Positions 47,154 to 55,692 are shown, counted from the first letter of the stretch. The stretch is 64,000 bases of DNA from Flectobacillus sp. BAB-3569 (GCF_002270355.1 NZ_NJFZ01000015.1:1-64000), one strand, 5' to 3'. The notes: generated from the letters alone by a model not told the origin. Program-made: numbers and translations.

Positions 47154-47252
47154 ATGTCAGTAGTTATCTTAGCCCTTGTATTATTAGGAATTGGTTTCTA
47201 CCTTTCCTATTCAGTGAGTAGCACTCACAAAGAAAAAAAGTTTTCTAAGTAA
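47154..47252 (+). CDS. Small single-span membrane protein (32 aa)
   Basis: An ATG at 47154 opens a 32-codon frame: one hydrophobic helix (residues 2-21, VVILALVLLGIGFYLSYSV) followed by a basic tail (THKEKKFSK). The positive-inside rule puts the C-terminus in the cytosol. It follows miaA by 137 bp and precedes a strong hairpin. No homologue is recognised. Codon use looks like neighbours, but a chance frame cannot be excluded. Confidence 0.45.
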   Translation: MSVVILALVLLGIGFYLSYSVSSTHKEKKFSK

Positions 47253-47355
47253 GAAAATTTTGATATGCTTGATTCGTAGTAAGGCAATATACGCACAGAA
47301 AATATTACTTACTAACCCATAAGTGTTCCTGCTTTGTTAAATGCAATTAAATGTT

Positions 47356-47404
47356 AGGTTTTGAAATTTGAAAATGTGTACGGTGTTTTCAAATTTCAAA
47401 ACCT
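47356..47404. terminator. Hairpin between small ORF and TrpF-like gene
   Basis: A perfect 19-bp inverted repeat (47356-47374 with 47386-47404; AGGTTTTGAAATTTGAAAA) and an 11-nt loop. It lies 11 nt beyond the end of the reverse TrpF-like gene and so can terminate it, and possibly forward transcripts too. The stem is A+T-rich. Confidence 0.65.
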
Positions 47405-47415
47405 TTGTTGTTTGC

Positions 47416-48027
47416 CTAGAAATCATCATCTAGTGCCTCCAAAATATTGATTAACTCATCCATGTTAGCAAAACCCGGGCGAATTTCTTCTCCACCCTTC
47501 AATGCCAAGCCTTTAAATCCTACTTCTTCCAATAATTGATTGGCGTTGTCCTCTGTAATGCCAAAACCCAAAAGAATAGGATATTGCGCTGCCCAAGTTT
47601 CGATTTGATTTGTGATAGCATCTATTGGCGTAAATTCATCAGAATTTTCTAACAAAAAATAAGTAACATATCCCGCAGTCGATTGAAATAAGGCTGGAAG
47701 ATTAGCTTCTGCAAAATCAGTTTTGAGAATAATGGGTAAATTCAACTCTTTCAAAGCATCCAAATCTGGCAAATCACTGCCCGAATTAGCTGAAATTTGA
47801 ATCGCATCTGGTAAAAAAGTGCTTACCATTTCTTGAATATGCAACGCATTATTCGAGCTGGTCTCACCCACGATTTGAACACCTGCAAGCCAACCTCTCA
47901 TTTCTTTGTATTTCTCAAAAGGAACATTGTCCATTGAAAAACCAATATATTCAACGCCCATTCCTGCACAGTAGCGAGCATCTGATAAATTATTTACCTC
48001 CGAAACCTTAACGATAGTTTTTAACAT
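47416..48027 (-). CDS. TrpF-like (phosphoribosylanthranilate isomerase family) protein
   Basis: A 203-residue (beta/alpha)8 barrel protein resembling phosphoribosylanthranilate isomerase: DARYCAGMGVEYIGF (about 17-31), PIILKTDF (about 98-105), and the phosphate-binding end LLGFGITEDNANQLLEEVGFKGLALKGGEEIRPGFANMDEL (about 155-195). True TrpF enzymes begin KICG with the catalytic Cys; here the strand reads VKVSEVNN, so the cysteine is absent. It is not in a trp operon. It may be a non-catalytic or re-purposed TrpF paralogue. ATG 48027 is chosen because the barrel begins there (an upstream extension to 48093 is unlikely). A separate trpF may exist elsewhere. Confidence 0.75.
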   Translation of the reverse strand: MLKTIVKVSEVNNLSDARYCAGMGVEYIGFSMDNVPFEKYKEMRGWLAGVQIVGETSSNNALHIQEMVSTFLPDAIQISANSGSDLPDLDALKELNLPIILKTDFAEANLPALFQSTAGYVTYFLLENSDEFTPIDAITNQIETWAAQYPILLGFGITEDNANQLLEEVGFKGLALKGGEEIRPGFANMDELINILEALDDDF

Positions 48028-48074
48028 AATTGTTTTCTTCTTGTAGAGCAAAACGTTTACCCTTGAATTTTTGC

Positions 48075-48105
48075 AAAAGTACAATTTGACCAACTCAGAA
48101 CCAAA
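48075..48105 (-). promoter_or_regulatory. Putative Bacteroidota promoter for the TrpF-like gene
   Basis: On the reverse strand TTTTTGG (TTG at 48103-48105), a 20-nt spacer, then TACTTTTG (48075-48082), fitting TTG-N17-23-TAnnTTTG. It lies about 48 nt before the start codon at 48027. Confidence 0.45.
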
Positions 48106-48274
48106 AAGCTAGCCGTGGTGTTAGAAAAATATTGTATTTTTGCAAAAGAATATTTGGTTAGGAGAGGTTACTCATCTTTGATAAGTACCATTATTGGGTT
48201 TACAACTCTTATCTAATCACTATTCGAAAATCATATTTAGAAACAACGGAGGACTTTGAATCCTCGCCGAAAAC

Positions 48275-49411
48275 ATGAGTAAACACGGAAGAATTTTAGT
48301 CGCCATGAGTGGCGGTATCGACAGTTCGGTGGCAGCGGTAATGCTTCACGAACAAGGTTACGAAGTAGTAGGTATGACCATGAAAACATGGGATTATGCC
48401 TCATCAGGTGGTACCAAGAAAGAAACAGGTTGCTGCTCGTTGGACTCCATCAACGACGCCCGTAACATTGCTGTAGAGTTGGGTTTCCCACATTATATCC
48501 TTGATATTAGAGAAGAATTTGGTGACTATGTGATTAATCACTTTACGGGTGAATACTTAGAAGGACGCACGCCAAACCCTTGTGTGATGTGTAATACGCA
48601 TATCAAGTGGGATGCGCTTCTGCGTCGTGCAGATAAGCTTGATTGTGAGTTTATTGCAACAGGACATTATGCCAATATTCGTGAAGAAAATTCACGTTTT
48701 GTGATTTCTAAGGGTGTTGATACTTGGAAAGATCAAAGTTATGTGTTGTGGGGTGTTTCGCAAGAAAGTCTTTCTCGTACCAAGTTGCCTTTGGGACATT
48801 TGACCAAAAATACCATTCGAGAAATGGCAAAAGAACGTGGTTTTATGGATTTGGTCAACAAATCTGAAAGTTATGAAATTTGCTTTGTGCCAGATAACGA
48901 TTATCGTGGCTTCTTAAAACGTCGTGTGGAAGGTTTAGAAGATCAAGTTCGTGGTGGAAACTTTGTGGATACCAGCGGTAAGGTACTTGGCAAACATGAA
49001 GGCTATCCGTTTTATACCATCGGACAAAGAAAAGGTTTGGGTATTGCATTAGGCTATCCAGCTTTTGTGACAGAAATTCGTAAAGAAACTAACGAGGTAG
49101 TTTTGGGACGTGACAAAGATTTGGAGCGTGATGGTATGTGGGTTGGACAATTGAATTTGTCGAAGTACGCCTCAATCCCAGATACGTTAGAAACCATCAC
49201 CAAAGTTCGTTATAAAGATCAAGGTACACCAGCGAAAATTATTCAAGAAGGAGAAAAAATCCGAGTAGACTTTCATCAACCAGTATCGGGTATTGCTCCT
49301 GGTCAAGCGGCGGTGTTTTACGAAGGAGATGATGTTGTAGGTGGAGGCTGGATTTCAAGATCTTTTAAACAAGATGCAACTTCAGGGATTTATGCTGCTG
49401 AAATGCGTTAA
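48275..49411 (+). CDS. mnmA: tRNA-specific 2-thiouridylase MnmA
   Basis: Thiolates C2 of wobble uridine 34 in tRNA-Lys, Glu and Gln (s2U34), using ATP to adenylate the base. 378 residues. The PP-loop SGGIDS is at 12-17 (AMSGGIDSSVAAVMLHEQGYEVVG). The catalytic Cys pair consists of one in GRTPNPCVMCN (Cys103/Cys106) and the persulfide partner in SYEICFVPD (Cys203). The C-terminal beta-barrel (about 270-370) has VSGIAPGQAAVFYEGDDVVGGGWI. It starts at the ATG at 48275 after a 247-bp divergent gap and ends before a strong terminator. Complements mnmE at the other end of the window. Confidence 0.97.
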   Translation: MSKHGRILVAMSGGIDSSVAAVMLHEQGYEVVGMTMKTWDYASSGGTKKETGCCSLDSINDARNIAVELGFPHYILDIREEFGDYVINHFTGEYLEGRTPNPCVMCNTHIKWDALLRRADKLDCEFIATGHYANIREENSRFVISKGVDTWKDQSYVLWGVSQESLSRTKLPLGHLTKNTIREMAKERGFMDLVNKSESYEICFVPDNDYRGFLKRRVEGLEDQVRGGNFVDTSGKVLGKHEGYPFYTIGQRKGLGIALGYPAFVTEIRKETNEVVLGRDKDLERDGMWVGQLNLSKYASIPDTLETITKVRYKDQGTPAKIIQEGEKIRVDFHQPVSGIAPGQAAVFYEGDDVVGGGWISRSFKQDATSGIYAAEMR

Positions 49412-49453
49412 TTAACAATTTTGGAAAGCTTTTTATTTTGAAAAACAGATTAG

Positions 49454-49488
49454 GAGGATAGATTCGAGAGAGTCTATCCTCTCTTTTT
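49454..49488 (+). terminator. Terminator after mnmA
   Basis: 9-bp perfect stem (GAGGATAGA 49454-49462, TCTATCCTC 49473-49481), loop 10 nt, followed by TCT5G. Confidence 0.85.
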
Positions 49489-49545
49489 GTTGATAGTTTT
49501 TCCTTAAATTTTACTATTTTTGATTTTCTAACCAAAATGATAACT

Positions 49546-50094
49546 ATGAAATACAATCAACAATGGCTCTGTGAAAAGTACAACTACGGAGAGCCAATCA
49601 AATATCTATTTTTCTGGGGTCATCAACCTTCAAAAGATGGAAGTCTTTCTAAATCGTGTTTTAGTCAATGGTGGCAGTCGCCATTTGAGGTCAATAGAGA
49701 GATTTTTATAACCGCCGAGCATTGGATGATGGTACATAAAGCCAGACTTTTTCAAGATGAATATACAGCCGAAAAAATCTTAAAAGCTAAAAGCCCCGCA
49801 GAAGCTAAAAAGTTAGGTCGCTTGGTGAGAAACTTTGATGCAAAGATTTGGGATACTCATAAATTTGATATTGTTGTTGAGGGTAATTTTTATAAATTTT
49901 CACAAGACAGCGCTTTAAAAGAATTTTTATTGACTACTAATAACAGAGTTATCGCGGAGGCCAGCCCTGTAGATGCAATCTGGGGCATTGGCATGGCTTC
50001 TGACCATCCAGACGTCGAAAATCCAATGGAGTGGGAGGGCGAAAATCTATTGGGATATGCATTGATGGAGGTGAGGGATAGGTTGCTGTCATGA
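49546..50094 (+). CDS. NADAR-family (YbiA/RibX-like) protein
   Basis: 182 residues from ATG 49546 (an ATG at 49537 adds three). A single NADAR domain: FFWGHQPSKDG (about 22-32), CFSQWWQSPFEVNREIFITAEHWMMVHKARLFQDEYTAEKIL (about 37-78), VEGNFYKFSQDSALKEFLLTTNNRVIAEASPVDAIWGIGMA (about 112-152) and GENLLGYALMEVR near the C-terminus. Members hydrolyse N-glycosidic bonds, such as riboflavin-pathway intermediates in the case of YbiA/COG3236, and some reverse ADP-ribosylation of bases. No partner toxin is seen here. Cytosolic. Confidence 0.88.
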   Translation: MKYNQQWLCEKYNYGEPIKYLFFWGHQPSKDGSLSKSCFSQWWQSPFEVNREIFITAEHWMMVHKARLFQDEYTAEKILKAKSPAEAKKLGRLVRNFDAKIWDTHKFDIVVEGNFYKFSQDSALKEFLLTTNNRVIAEASPVDAIWGIGMASDHPDVENPMEWEGENLLGYALMEVRDRLLS

Positions 50095-50265
50095 GGTATT
50101 AGGGGTCAGGCATTAGTGAAGAGTGTCTAATTTGTTTGAAAATATCACTCTTTTAATATTGGCTGTATGTAAGTCATAAAATATTAACACAAGCCATCCT
50201 GAGTTTTTAGATTATCTGAAAATAAGACCTGCTCTTGTTGAGATTGATAAAGTAGCCTATCTCAG

Positions 50266-50311
50266 TTATTCCTAATAGGGTGCGACTTAAGTCGCACCCT
50301 ATTAGGAATAA
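50266..50311. repeat. 46-bp perfect palindrome
   Basis: A 46-bp perfect palindrome centred between 50288 and 50289 (arms TTATTCCTAATAGGGTGCGACTT and its reverse complement, without a loop; written as CCTAATAGGG and GTGCGACTTAAGTCGCAC parts). It lies within the 437-bp gap 50095-50531, which holds no gene. It may be a terminator, a cruciform site or a member of a palindromic repeat family. Confidence 0.85.
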
Positions 50312-50365
50312 AGGTTCAAAGAATTACAAGTTGCTTAAACGGTAGGCATTTAATGGTTGTAAATC

Positions 50366-50407
50366 AAAAAAGGCGGTCGAAAAACTAATTTCAACTGCCT
50401 TTTTTTT
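50366..50407. terminator. Terminator hairpin between NADAR and GH43
   Basis: Stem AAAAAAGGCGGTCGAAA with TTTCAACTGCCTTTTTTT (one mismatch, one G-U). The core resembles the terminators at 5120 and 61146. Confidence 0.65.
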
Positions 50408-50531
50408 GCTAAAATTCCTGCTGACTAATCTCTAGAAGCAAAGCATTGCGTCTAAACCAGAAAATGTAGATTAAAATAATCACTCATTCGCTCAATTACT
50501 CACTCACTAAATTCCCTTATAAAAAAAATCC

Positions 50532-51563
50532 CTACTTCAATTTCTTAGGTTCAACGCCTTCGAAGGTCATTTTTACATCTTTGATGGTACCGTCTTCGTT
50601 AAAGTACAAGTGATCAACACATACTACACGATGATCACGGTCGAGATTGGGAATAGGGCGACGGTGATACACAATGTACCAATCATCAGATTTGGGAGTA
50701 TTGATCACCGAATGGTGCCCTGCACCCGTTGCCACTTTCTCATCTGCCACCAAGATGGTAGATTTTTTCTCAAACGGTCCCCAAACAGAATCTGCTACGC
50801 CGTAAGCCACTTTGTAGGTGCCATTAGTCCAGCCACCTTCCGACCACATCAAATAATATTTGCCTTTACGGATAAACATTATAGGGCCTTCTACATAGCC
50901 TTTTGGGGTGATTTCCTTAACCATTTCACCGTTTTCTAGAGGCATCAAGCCTGAAAAGTCAGGTTTAAGTTTGGCAATATTACAGTGTCCCCAACCGCCG
51001 TAAATAATATAATATTGTCCGTCTTTATCTTGAAAAACTGCTTGGTCAATGGGTTGCGCTTTATTGTAAAATTGATTGATAAGAGGTTTACCAAGATAGT
51101 CTTTGTAAGGACCTTCGGGTTTAGAGGCTACGGCAATACCGATTCCGCCCACCTTATCATCTTTGTCTGGATTGTTTGCTCCAAATCCTTTACGCTCAGA
51201 ACTTTGAATATCATTTGCCGAAAAGAACAAAAAATATTGCTTACCTTTTTTTACTATCGAAGGAGCCCACATCGCCATTTTTGCCCATTTGATAGCAGTG
51301 GTGTCTAAGATTCTAGGGTATTTTTTCCAATTGACCAAATCTTTAGATGAAAAGGCATCAAAGAAAATTTGGTCTTTGTACTTGGCCGAAAACGTTGGGA
51401 AAACCCAATATTCTTTATTCAAAATGACCGCTTCGGGATCGGCATACCAACCTTCAAAAATGGGGTTTCCAGAGGTTTTTTTAGGGGATTGGGCAGATAC
51501 AGTTGAGAGCGTAATAATAAATGTTAAAAAACAGTAAATAGAAAATTGAGCTATTGATTTCAT
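50532..51563 (-). CDS. GH43-family glycoside hydrolase (arabinosidase/xylosidase-like)
   Basis: A 343-residue exported enzyme with a signal peptide (about 1-24, STVSAQS) and a single five-bladed GH43 propeller. The catalytic trio is visible: Asp in GWYADPEAV (about residue 42), pKa-modulating Asp in PIDQAVFQDKDGQYY (about 177) and the acid Glu in KGYVEGPIMFI (about 229). AMWAPSIVKKGKQYFLFFSA is also typical. It likely removes arabinose or xylose from pectin or arabinan side chains; the exact subfamily and linkage cannot be fixed from sequence alone. It stands alone, but PL11 and another GH-F-type enzyme lie 7 kb downstream. Confidence 0.9.
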   Translation of the reverse strand: MKSIAQFSIYCFLTFIITLSTVSAQSPKKTSGNPIFEGWYADPEAVILNKEYWVFPTFSAKYKDQIFFDAFSSKDLVNWKKYPRILDTTAIKWAKMAMWAPSIVKKGKQYFLFFSANDIQSSERKGFGANNPDKDDKVGGIGIAVASKPEGPYKDYLGKPLINQFYNKAQPIDQAVFQDKDGQYYIIYGGWGHCNIAKLKPDFSGLMPLENGEMVKEITPKGYVEGPIMFIRKGKYYLMWSEGGWTNGTYKVAYGVADSVWGPFEKKSTILVADEKVATGAGHHSVINTPKSDDWYIVYHRRPIPNLDRDHRVVCVDHLYFNEDGTIKDVKMTFEGVEPKKLK

Positions 51564-51688
51564 AAAATTTGGGTTTGATTATTCCCACAAGTTATGACCA
51601 ATAAAAATCGAATCCAAAGAGCTGACATCCTACAGCAGGACATAACCCTGTAGCCCAATCTCTAACCCTATTGATAATACGTTAATAT

Positions 51689-51940
51689 TTACTTTACAAA
51701 AAAAATAGAGTTACAAGATAAACATTTATAGGTTTTTATAGGGATGCTTAATATTGTGCGAAAGGCATCATAAACAAAAGGGGTTTGAATCCGCTGTCCA
51801 TAGTTTTGATGACAGCAAGGGCATTGATTTTTGACAGTGGTTCTACTTTTCATCTTAAAGTAGTAGAGCATACCAATAATTATACTCACAACGAGAACAA
51901 TCGTAGTGAGAAAAGCTAGGTTTAATAGTTCGGATTTCAT
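51689..51940 (-). CDS. Small membrane protein with zinc-ribbon motif
   Basis: 83 residues: one TM helix (about 8-29, FLTTIVLVVSIIIGMLYYF), then a cytosolic zinc ribbon with CPCC (39-42 area) and KCLSC (about 72-76) forming a CxxC...CxxC pair around a short hydrophobic stretch. I do not recognise a named family. It lies 126 bp upstream of the reverse GH43 gene and 76 bp downstream of a LytTR gene, all on the same strand, so a small LytTR-zinc-ribbon unit is possible. Confidence 0.6.
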   Translation of the reverse strand: MKSELLNLAFLTTIVLVVSIIIGMLYYFKMKSRTTVKNQCPCCHQNYGQRIQTPFVYDAFRTILSIPIKTYKCLSCNSIFFVK

Positions 51941-52015
51941 GTGTTCTAACTTGTCAAGTATAAATAGTGTGTTAAATTGAAAAAAGTATCAAATCAAAAT
52001 AGTTTAAAATAAGGT

Positions 52016-52414
52016 TTAAATAAGTACTGGACACTTGAGTACAAGGCTAATAAAGTTTTCTTGATAGTGTTTCCCTATTGGCAAAATGCACCCATTACTT
52101 AATGTGACCTCCTGAGTACTAAATTCAATAAGGTGTTCAATATTAATTAAATAGGAGCGATGAATTCGTATAATTCTGTCATCATTCAATGAGTTTGCTA
52201 TATGTTGAATACTTGTTTTTAGCATGTACCTTTTCTGACCACTGGTCATCAATTCTACATAGTTGCCTGAGCTTTTTGCAAAAACTAAATTCTTATACGG
52301 CATCTTTACATATAAGTTATTTTGTTTTACAAATACGTACTCGCATCCATTATTTTCGCTAGGTTCGAGTGTTGGCGAGATCGAATAATTATCACTTTTT
52401 TTTAGATAAACCAT
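52016..52414 (-). CDS. Stand-alone LytTR DNA-binding protein
   Basis: 132 residues with a short N-terminal lead (about 1-28) and one LytTR domain (about 30-130): VKMPYKNLVFAKSSGNYVELMTSGQ, the hallmark IIRIHRSYLINIEHLIEFSTQEVTLSNG, then ILPIGKHYQENF. It lacks a receiver or TM segment. It resembles the LytTR protein at 27014 only in the domain core, so a recent duplication is not obvious. The gene lies directly upstream of the zinc-ribbon membrane protein on the reverse strand (76-bp gap). Confidence 0.9.
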   Translation of the reverse strand: MVYLKKSDNYSISPTLEPSENNGCEYVFVKQNNLYVKMPYKNLVFAKSSGNYVELMTSGQKRYMLKTSIQHIANSLNDDRIIRIHRSYLINIEHLIEFSTQEVTLSNGCILPIGKHYQENFISLVLKCPVLI

Positions 52415-53029
52415 TTAATACATAAGTGTTTGAAAGCAACTAATTTGAAAGTAGAAGCTTAAAACAATTCTCTTCATTTTAATTGCCTAAGGTGAATGTT
52501 TAATAATGTCAAAAACAAGGTTTTAAAATATTCTAAAAACGGACAATTTAATAAGTACCTAGGCGAGATGTACAGTGATAAAATGATGTTATGGTTTTCT
52601 TTTCTAGAAATAAACTCTATGAGAAGGTAATGGCGATACCTACAATAGATTTTATCCTAGCAATTTGCAAGAAGAGGAAATTTGACTAATTAAAATTGTG
52701 GCAAGAAAAGTTGATTGGAATTCAAATGATGTAGCTGTTGAAAAATAATAAAATATTACAGATTTTAAATTTTATGGCGAAAATTCTTCAGTTATCCTTT
52801 GAATTCTTTACAAATCTCGTCAAACTGATGCCTGAAAGCAATATCTTATTGGATATAAATTTATACTTAAAGATAATTAGAAGCAAATGATTTTTGTTAG
52901 TTAGTCAAGAAATTATGTATTTTCTTTAAATACTTATAATTAGGTATTGGAGGAAAAATAATTCAGCAATTTTCGGGTAGGATGACAAAGATTATTCATA
53001 AAATTTGCTTTATAAAACCAACAACTTAC
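52415..53029. other. Long AT-rich intergenic region
   Basis: 615 bp between the divergent LytTR and AlkB genes. A 32-codon frame (ATG 52591 to TAA 52689) exists without any recognisable features. No strong inverted repeat or RNA gene is seen. Confidence 0.4.
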
Positions 53030-53650
53030 ATGAGTCTTTTTTTATATAATGAGTCTGATTATCAGTACAATTGGCTTCCTCAAGATGGGGTGGTCAACTA
53101 TTATGGTAAACTTTTTTCGGAGGAGGAATCTAATACCTTTTTCGAAGAGCTCTGGCATACCATTGATTGGAGAAATGATGAAGCAATGATGTTTGGTAAA
53201 AAGATTATTACCAAACGAAAAGTAGCATGGTATGGTGATAGTCCTTTTCGATATACGTACTCAAAAGTTACCAAAGAAGCTCTGACTTGGACTCCTGAAT
53301 TATTGACGCTCAAAAATAGAATCGAAACGGCAACGGGTGAAACATTTAATTCATGTTTGCTCAATCTCTATCATTCTGGCGACGAAGGCATGGCTTGGCA
53401 TAGCGATGATGAAATCGATTTGAAAAGAAATGGTGCTATTGGCTCAATTACGTTTGGCGCTGAACGAAAATTTGCTTTCAAACATAAGCATACCGACCAG
53501 AAAGTGGAAATGTTATTAGAACATGGAAGTTTACTGGTGATGAAAGATACCACTCAAACGTTTTGGATGCACCGATTGCCACCTACTAAAAAAGTAAAAA
53601 AGCCAAGAATTAATCTTACCTTCAGAACCATCGAAAATCAGCAATTTTAG
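53030..53650 (+). CDS. AlkB-like 2-oxoglutarate/Fe(II) dioxygenase
   Basis: 206 residues from ATG 53030; an upstream ATG at 52982 would give a non-homologous extension. An AlkB-type DNA/RNA repair dioxygenase that oxidatively removes alkyl groups from bases. Fe ligands are visible as His124-x-Asp126 in MAWHSDDEID and His181 in FWMHRLPP. The 2OG-binding arginines lie in KKPRINLTFR (Arg193, Arg199). KRKVAWYGDSPFRYTYS (about 63-79) is the substrate-facing block typical of ALKBH2/3-like bacterial homologues. It is convergent with, and overlaps by 4 bp, the membrane-protein gene at 53647-54383. Confidence 0.93.
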   Translation: MSLFLYNESDYQYNWLPQDGVVNYYGKLFSEEESNTFFEELWHTIDWRNDEAMMFGKKIITKRKVAWYGDSPFRYTYSKVTKEALTWTPELLTLKNRIETATGETFNSCLLNLYHSGDEGMAWHSDDEIDLKRNGAIGSITFGAERKFAFKHKHTDQKVEMLLEHGSLLVMKDTTQTFWMHRLPPTKKVKKPRINLTFRTIENQQF

Positions 53651-54383
53651 GTTAAAGCGGGCTGTATTTTTCGTTCATAATACCAAACAATTTTGTCCAA
53701 AAGTACATCGCCTCCACCATAAAAAAATACCGCTCCTAATGGAGGGTTGGCAGTGGCTAATCCTCCGTAGGTAATGGGGCGCCAAATCCAGCAGTTGTAA
53801 TAGGTACCGATGAGTTCGGTTGTAAAAACTGCTATCCCAATGAAAAAATACACATTTTGCCATCTTTTTCGTCTGACCAATACAAAAAATAATAGCCCAA
53901 ATAACAATGAAAAATAGTCGTTCCAATAATATCCAACGAGTAAAAAAACGACTGCATAAAAGACTATGAAAATAGGTCTTAACGCTTTGTCATGTCGTGC
54001 TGCCCATTGGGTGTGTGCGAAGATATAACCCGTGGCATATACGATACTATGACCGAATGGGACATAGAATGGCACATAAGGTGTACGATAATCATACATT
54101 CCTGCACCATTACAGAAAATTAACTCGCCTAAATATGACAAAAAATCATCACGAAAAGCAATTTTCGCAAATGCGCATCGCTGTGATGAAATAGTAAACC
54201 AAAATATGAAAGCGTCAGTATATCAGCGAGATACCTACCGTCAAAAATGTTTTGGGCAAACCATGGAGAATCAACAAAAAGTAAGATTGTAATAAAAGGA
54301 AAAAAGCTCCAAGCCAACATCAATAGTGCCTTGAAGTTTTGAGTAGTATGATTAAAAATGGGCAAAGAAAGAATATATTTCAT
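53647..54383 (-). pseudogene. Polytopic membrane protein, frameshifted (unknown function)
   Basis: Read as one gene of about 245 residues with 7-8 hydrophobic segments. The first part (from ATG 54383: ILSLPIFNHTTQNF, LMLAWSFFPFITILLFV, DILTLSYFGLLFHHSDAHLRKLLFVMIF) ends at a stop near 54129. The second part (LSYLGELIFCNGAGMYDYR, FGHSIVYATGYIFAHTQ, then FYAVVFLLVGYYW, ending ERKIQPALT) is in another frame and starts with no credible signal of its own. The frames join if the run of six T's (reverse strand, about 54138-54143) had seven. No family is recognised beyond resemblance to uncharacterised Bacteroidota membrane proteins. Tail-to-tail overlap with alkB. Confidence 0.65.
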
Positions 54384-54556
54384 CGAAAGTAATATTAAAT
54401 TTATTTGATTATGAATGTAGCATTTTAGGCTAGGACAACTCACAATTCGCCACTATTACTTAATCTTGCAGAATTAAGTTGAATTAATTATGAGATAAAA
54501 CATTAGTAATCAAAAAAAACACTCAAAACTCATCACTCATAATTCAGCACTACTAC

Positions 54557-55039
54557 CTATCTCCATTTAAAGGACTTATTATCGATAGCTCGCATAGTAC
54601 ACAAAATACCATCCAAATGGTCGTATTCATGTTGGAGAAGTTCTGATAAATCATTTTGCATATCCCAAATTTGCTCTTGCCAATTTTCATCCAAATAACG
54701 AATCGTTAGGCTTTTGTGACGCTTTACTTTGACCAAAAGACGAGGAAAGCTCATACAATCATCCCAAAGCTCAAATTGTTCTTCGCTGAGATTTTCTAAA
54801 ACTGGATTAATGAACACTACAGGTTTATCGATATTCATATAAATAACTCTCTTCATAATGCCCAACTGAGGTGCTGCGATAGCCCTACCAAAATTGTACT
54901 TTTCCCGTATTTCCTGCATAACATGATGTAAGTCGGCGACCCATTCTTTCACTAATGGTAGTTCTTCTTTGGTCACTTCTTGACAAATCTCATAGAGTCG
55001 AGGGTCGCCCAAGACTAGCAAATCATCTAAGGTTTTCAT
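54557..55039 (-). CDS. def: Peptide deformylase (divergent type)
   Basis: Removes the formyl group from nascent peptides. 160 residues. Motif 1 (GxGxAAPQxG) reads FGRAIAAPQLG (50-60). Motif 2 (EGCLS) reads DDCMSFP with metal-ligand Cys95. Motif 3 is HEYDHLDG, with His137, Glu138 and His141. The metal ligands and catalytic Glu are therefore intact, but motif 2 deviates, a trait of the atypical type III/short peptide deformylases. A canonical def may exist elsewhere, so this could be a second, specialised copy. Transcribed divergently from the aminotransferase-like gene (ATG 55111). Confidence 0.85.
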   Translation of the reverse strand: MKTLDDLLVLGDPRLYEICQEVTKEELPLVKEWVADLHHVMQEIREKYNFGRAIAAPQLGIMKRVIYMNIDKPVVFINPVLENLSEEQFELWDDCMSFPRLLVKVKRHKSLTIRYLDENWQEQIWDMQNDLSELLQHEYDHLDGILCTMRAIDNKSFKWR

Positions 55040-55110
55040 TTCTGAATCAATTATTTATGCAAAATCTGGAATATCTATTTAAAAAAAGTAGTTTAAATTT
55101 ACAGAAGAAT

Positions 55111-55692
55111 ATGAGAATTTTAGAAACTATACAGATACAAAATGGTGAGATATTGCAAATATCTTATCATCAAGCACGTATGAACGCCGCCCGAAAGCAA
55201 CTTTGGCAGTGTGATAACGTCATAGATTTAGCTTCAACGTTGGTTGTTCCAGCTGAACATCAGAATGGCATTGTGCGTTGTAGAGTAGTGTACCAACAAG
55301 AAATCGAGGAAATACAGTTTATCCCCTACCAATGGAAAAATATTCGAAGTATTAAAGTAGTTGAAGCGCCACCGATTGACTATGCTATCAAATGGTTGGA
55401 AAGAGATGCTTTTACCCAATTACTTCAAGAAAACCCAGAGGCAGATGAGTTGATTATTACTCAAAATGGTTGGGTTTCAGATGCCACTATTGCGAATTTG
55501 GCATTTTGGGATGGAAAACAGTGGTTTACGCCCAACACACCACTATTGAAAGGTACAAAACGACAATATTTGTTGGATACGCATCAAATAAAAGAAAAAG
55601 CGATAAGGATTGAAGACCTGAAGCATTTTGAGAAAGTCTGTTTAATCAATACTTTCAGAGATTTGTCGCATGAGGTTGCCATCAGTCTTTAA
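55111..55692 (+). CDS. Aminotransferase class IV (aminodeoxychorismate lyase-like)
   Basis: 194 residues from ATG 55111; longer frames from 54955 overlap the peptide deformylase and lack homology. A PLP fold-type IV protein: YHQARMNAARKQLW (about 18-31), candidate Schiff-base Lys in YAIKWLERD (about 94-102), and the family block ELIITQNGWVSDATIANLAFWDGKQWFTPNTPLLKGTKRQYLL (about 113-155), ending in INTFRDL. It lacks about 80 residues compared with typical PabC/IlvE, consistent with the compact Bacteroidota class IV proteins. Role in folate (4-amino-4-deoxychorismate lyase) is likely but not proven. Confidence 0.82.
   Translation: MRILETIQIQNGEILQISYHQARMNAARKQLWQCDNVIDLASTLVVPAEHQNGIVRCRVVYQQEIEEIQFIPYQWKNIRSIKVVEAPPIDYAIKWLERDAFTQLLQENPEADELIITQNGWVSDATIANLAFWDGKQWFTPNTPLLKGTKRQYLLDTHQIKEKAIRIEDLKHFEKVCLINTFRDLSHEVAISL

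Noticed and set aside
54955-55110. N-terminal extension of the class IV aminotransferase-like protein
   Set aside because: It overlaps the divergent peptide deformylase gene and has no homology; the family starts at 55111.
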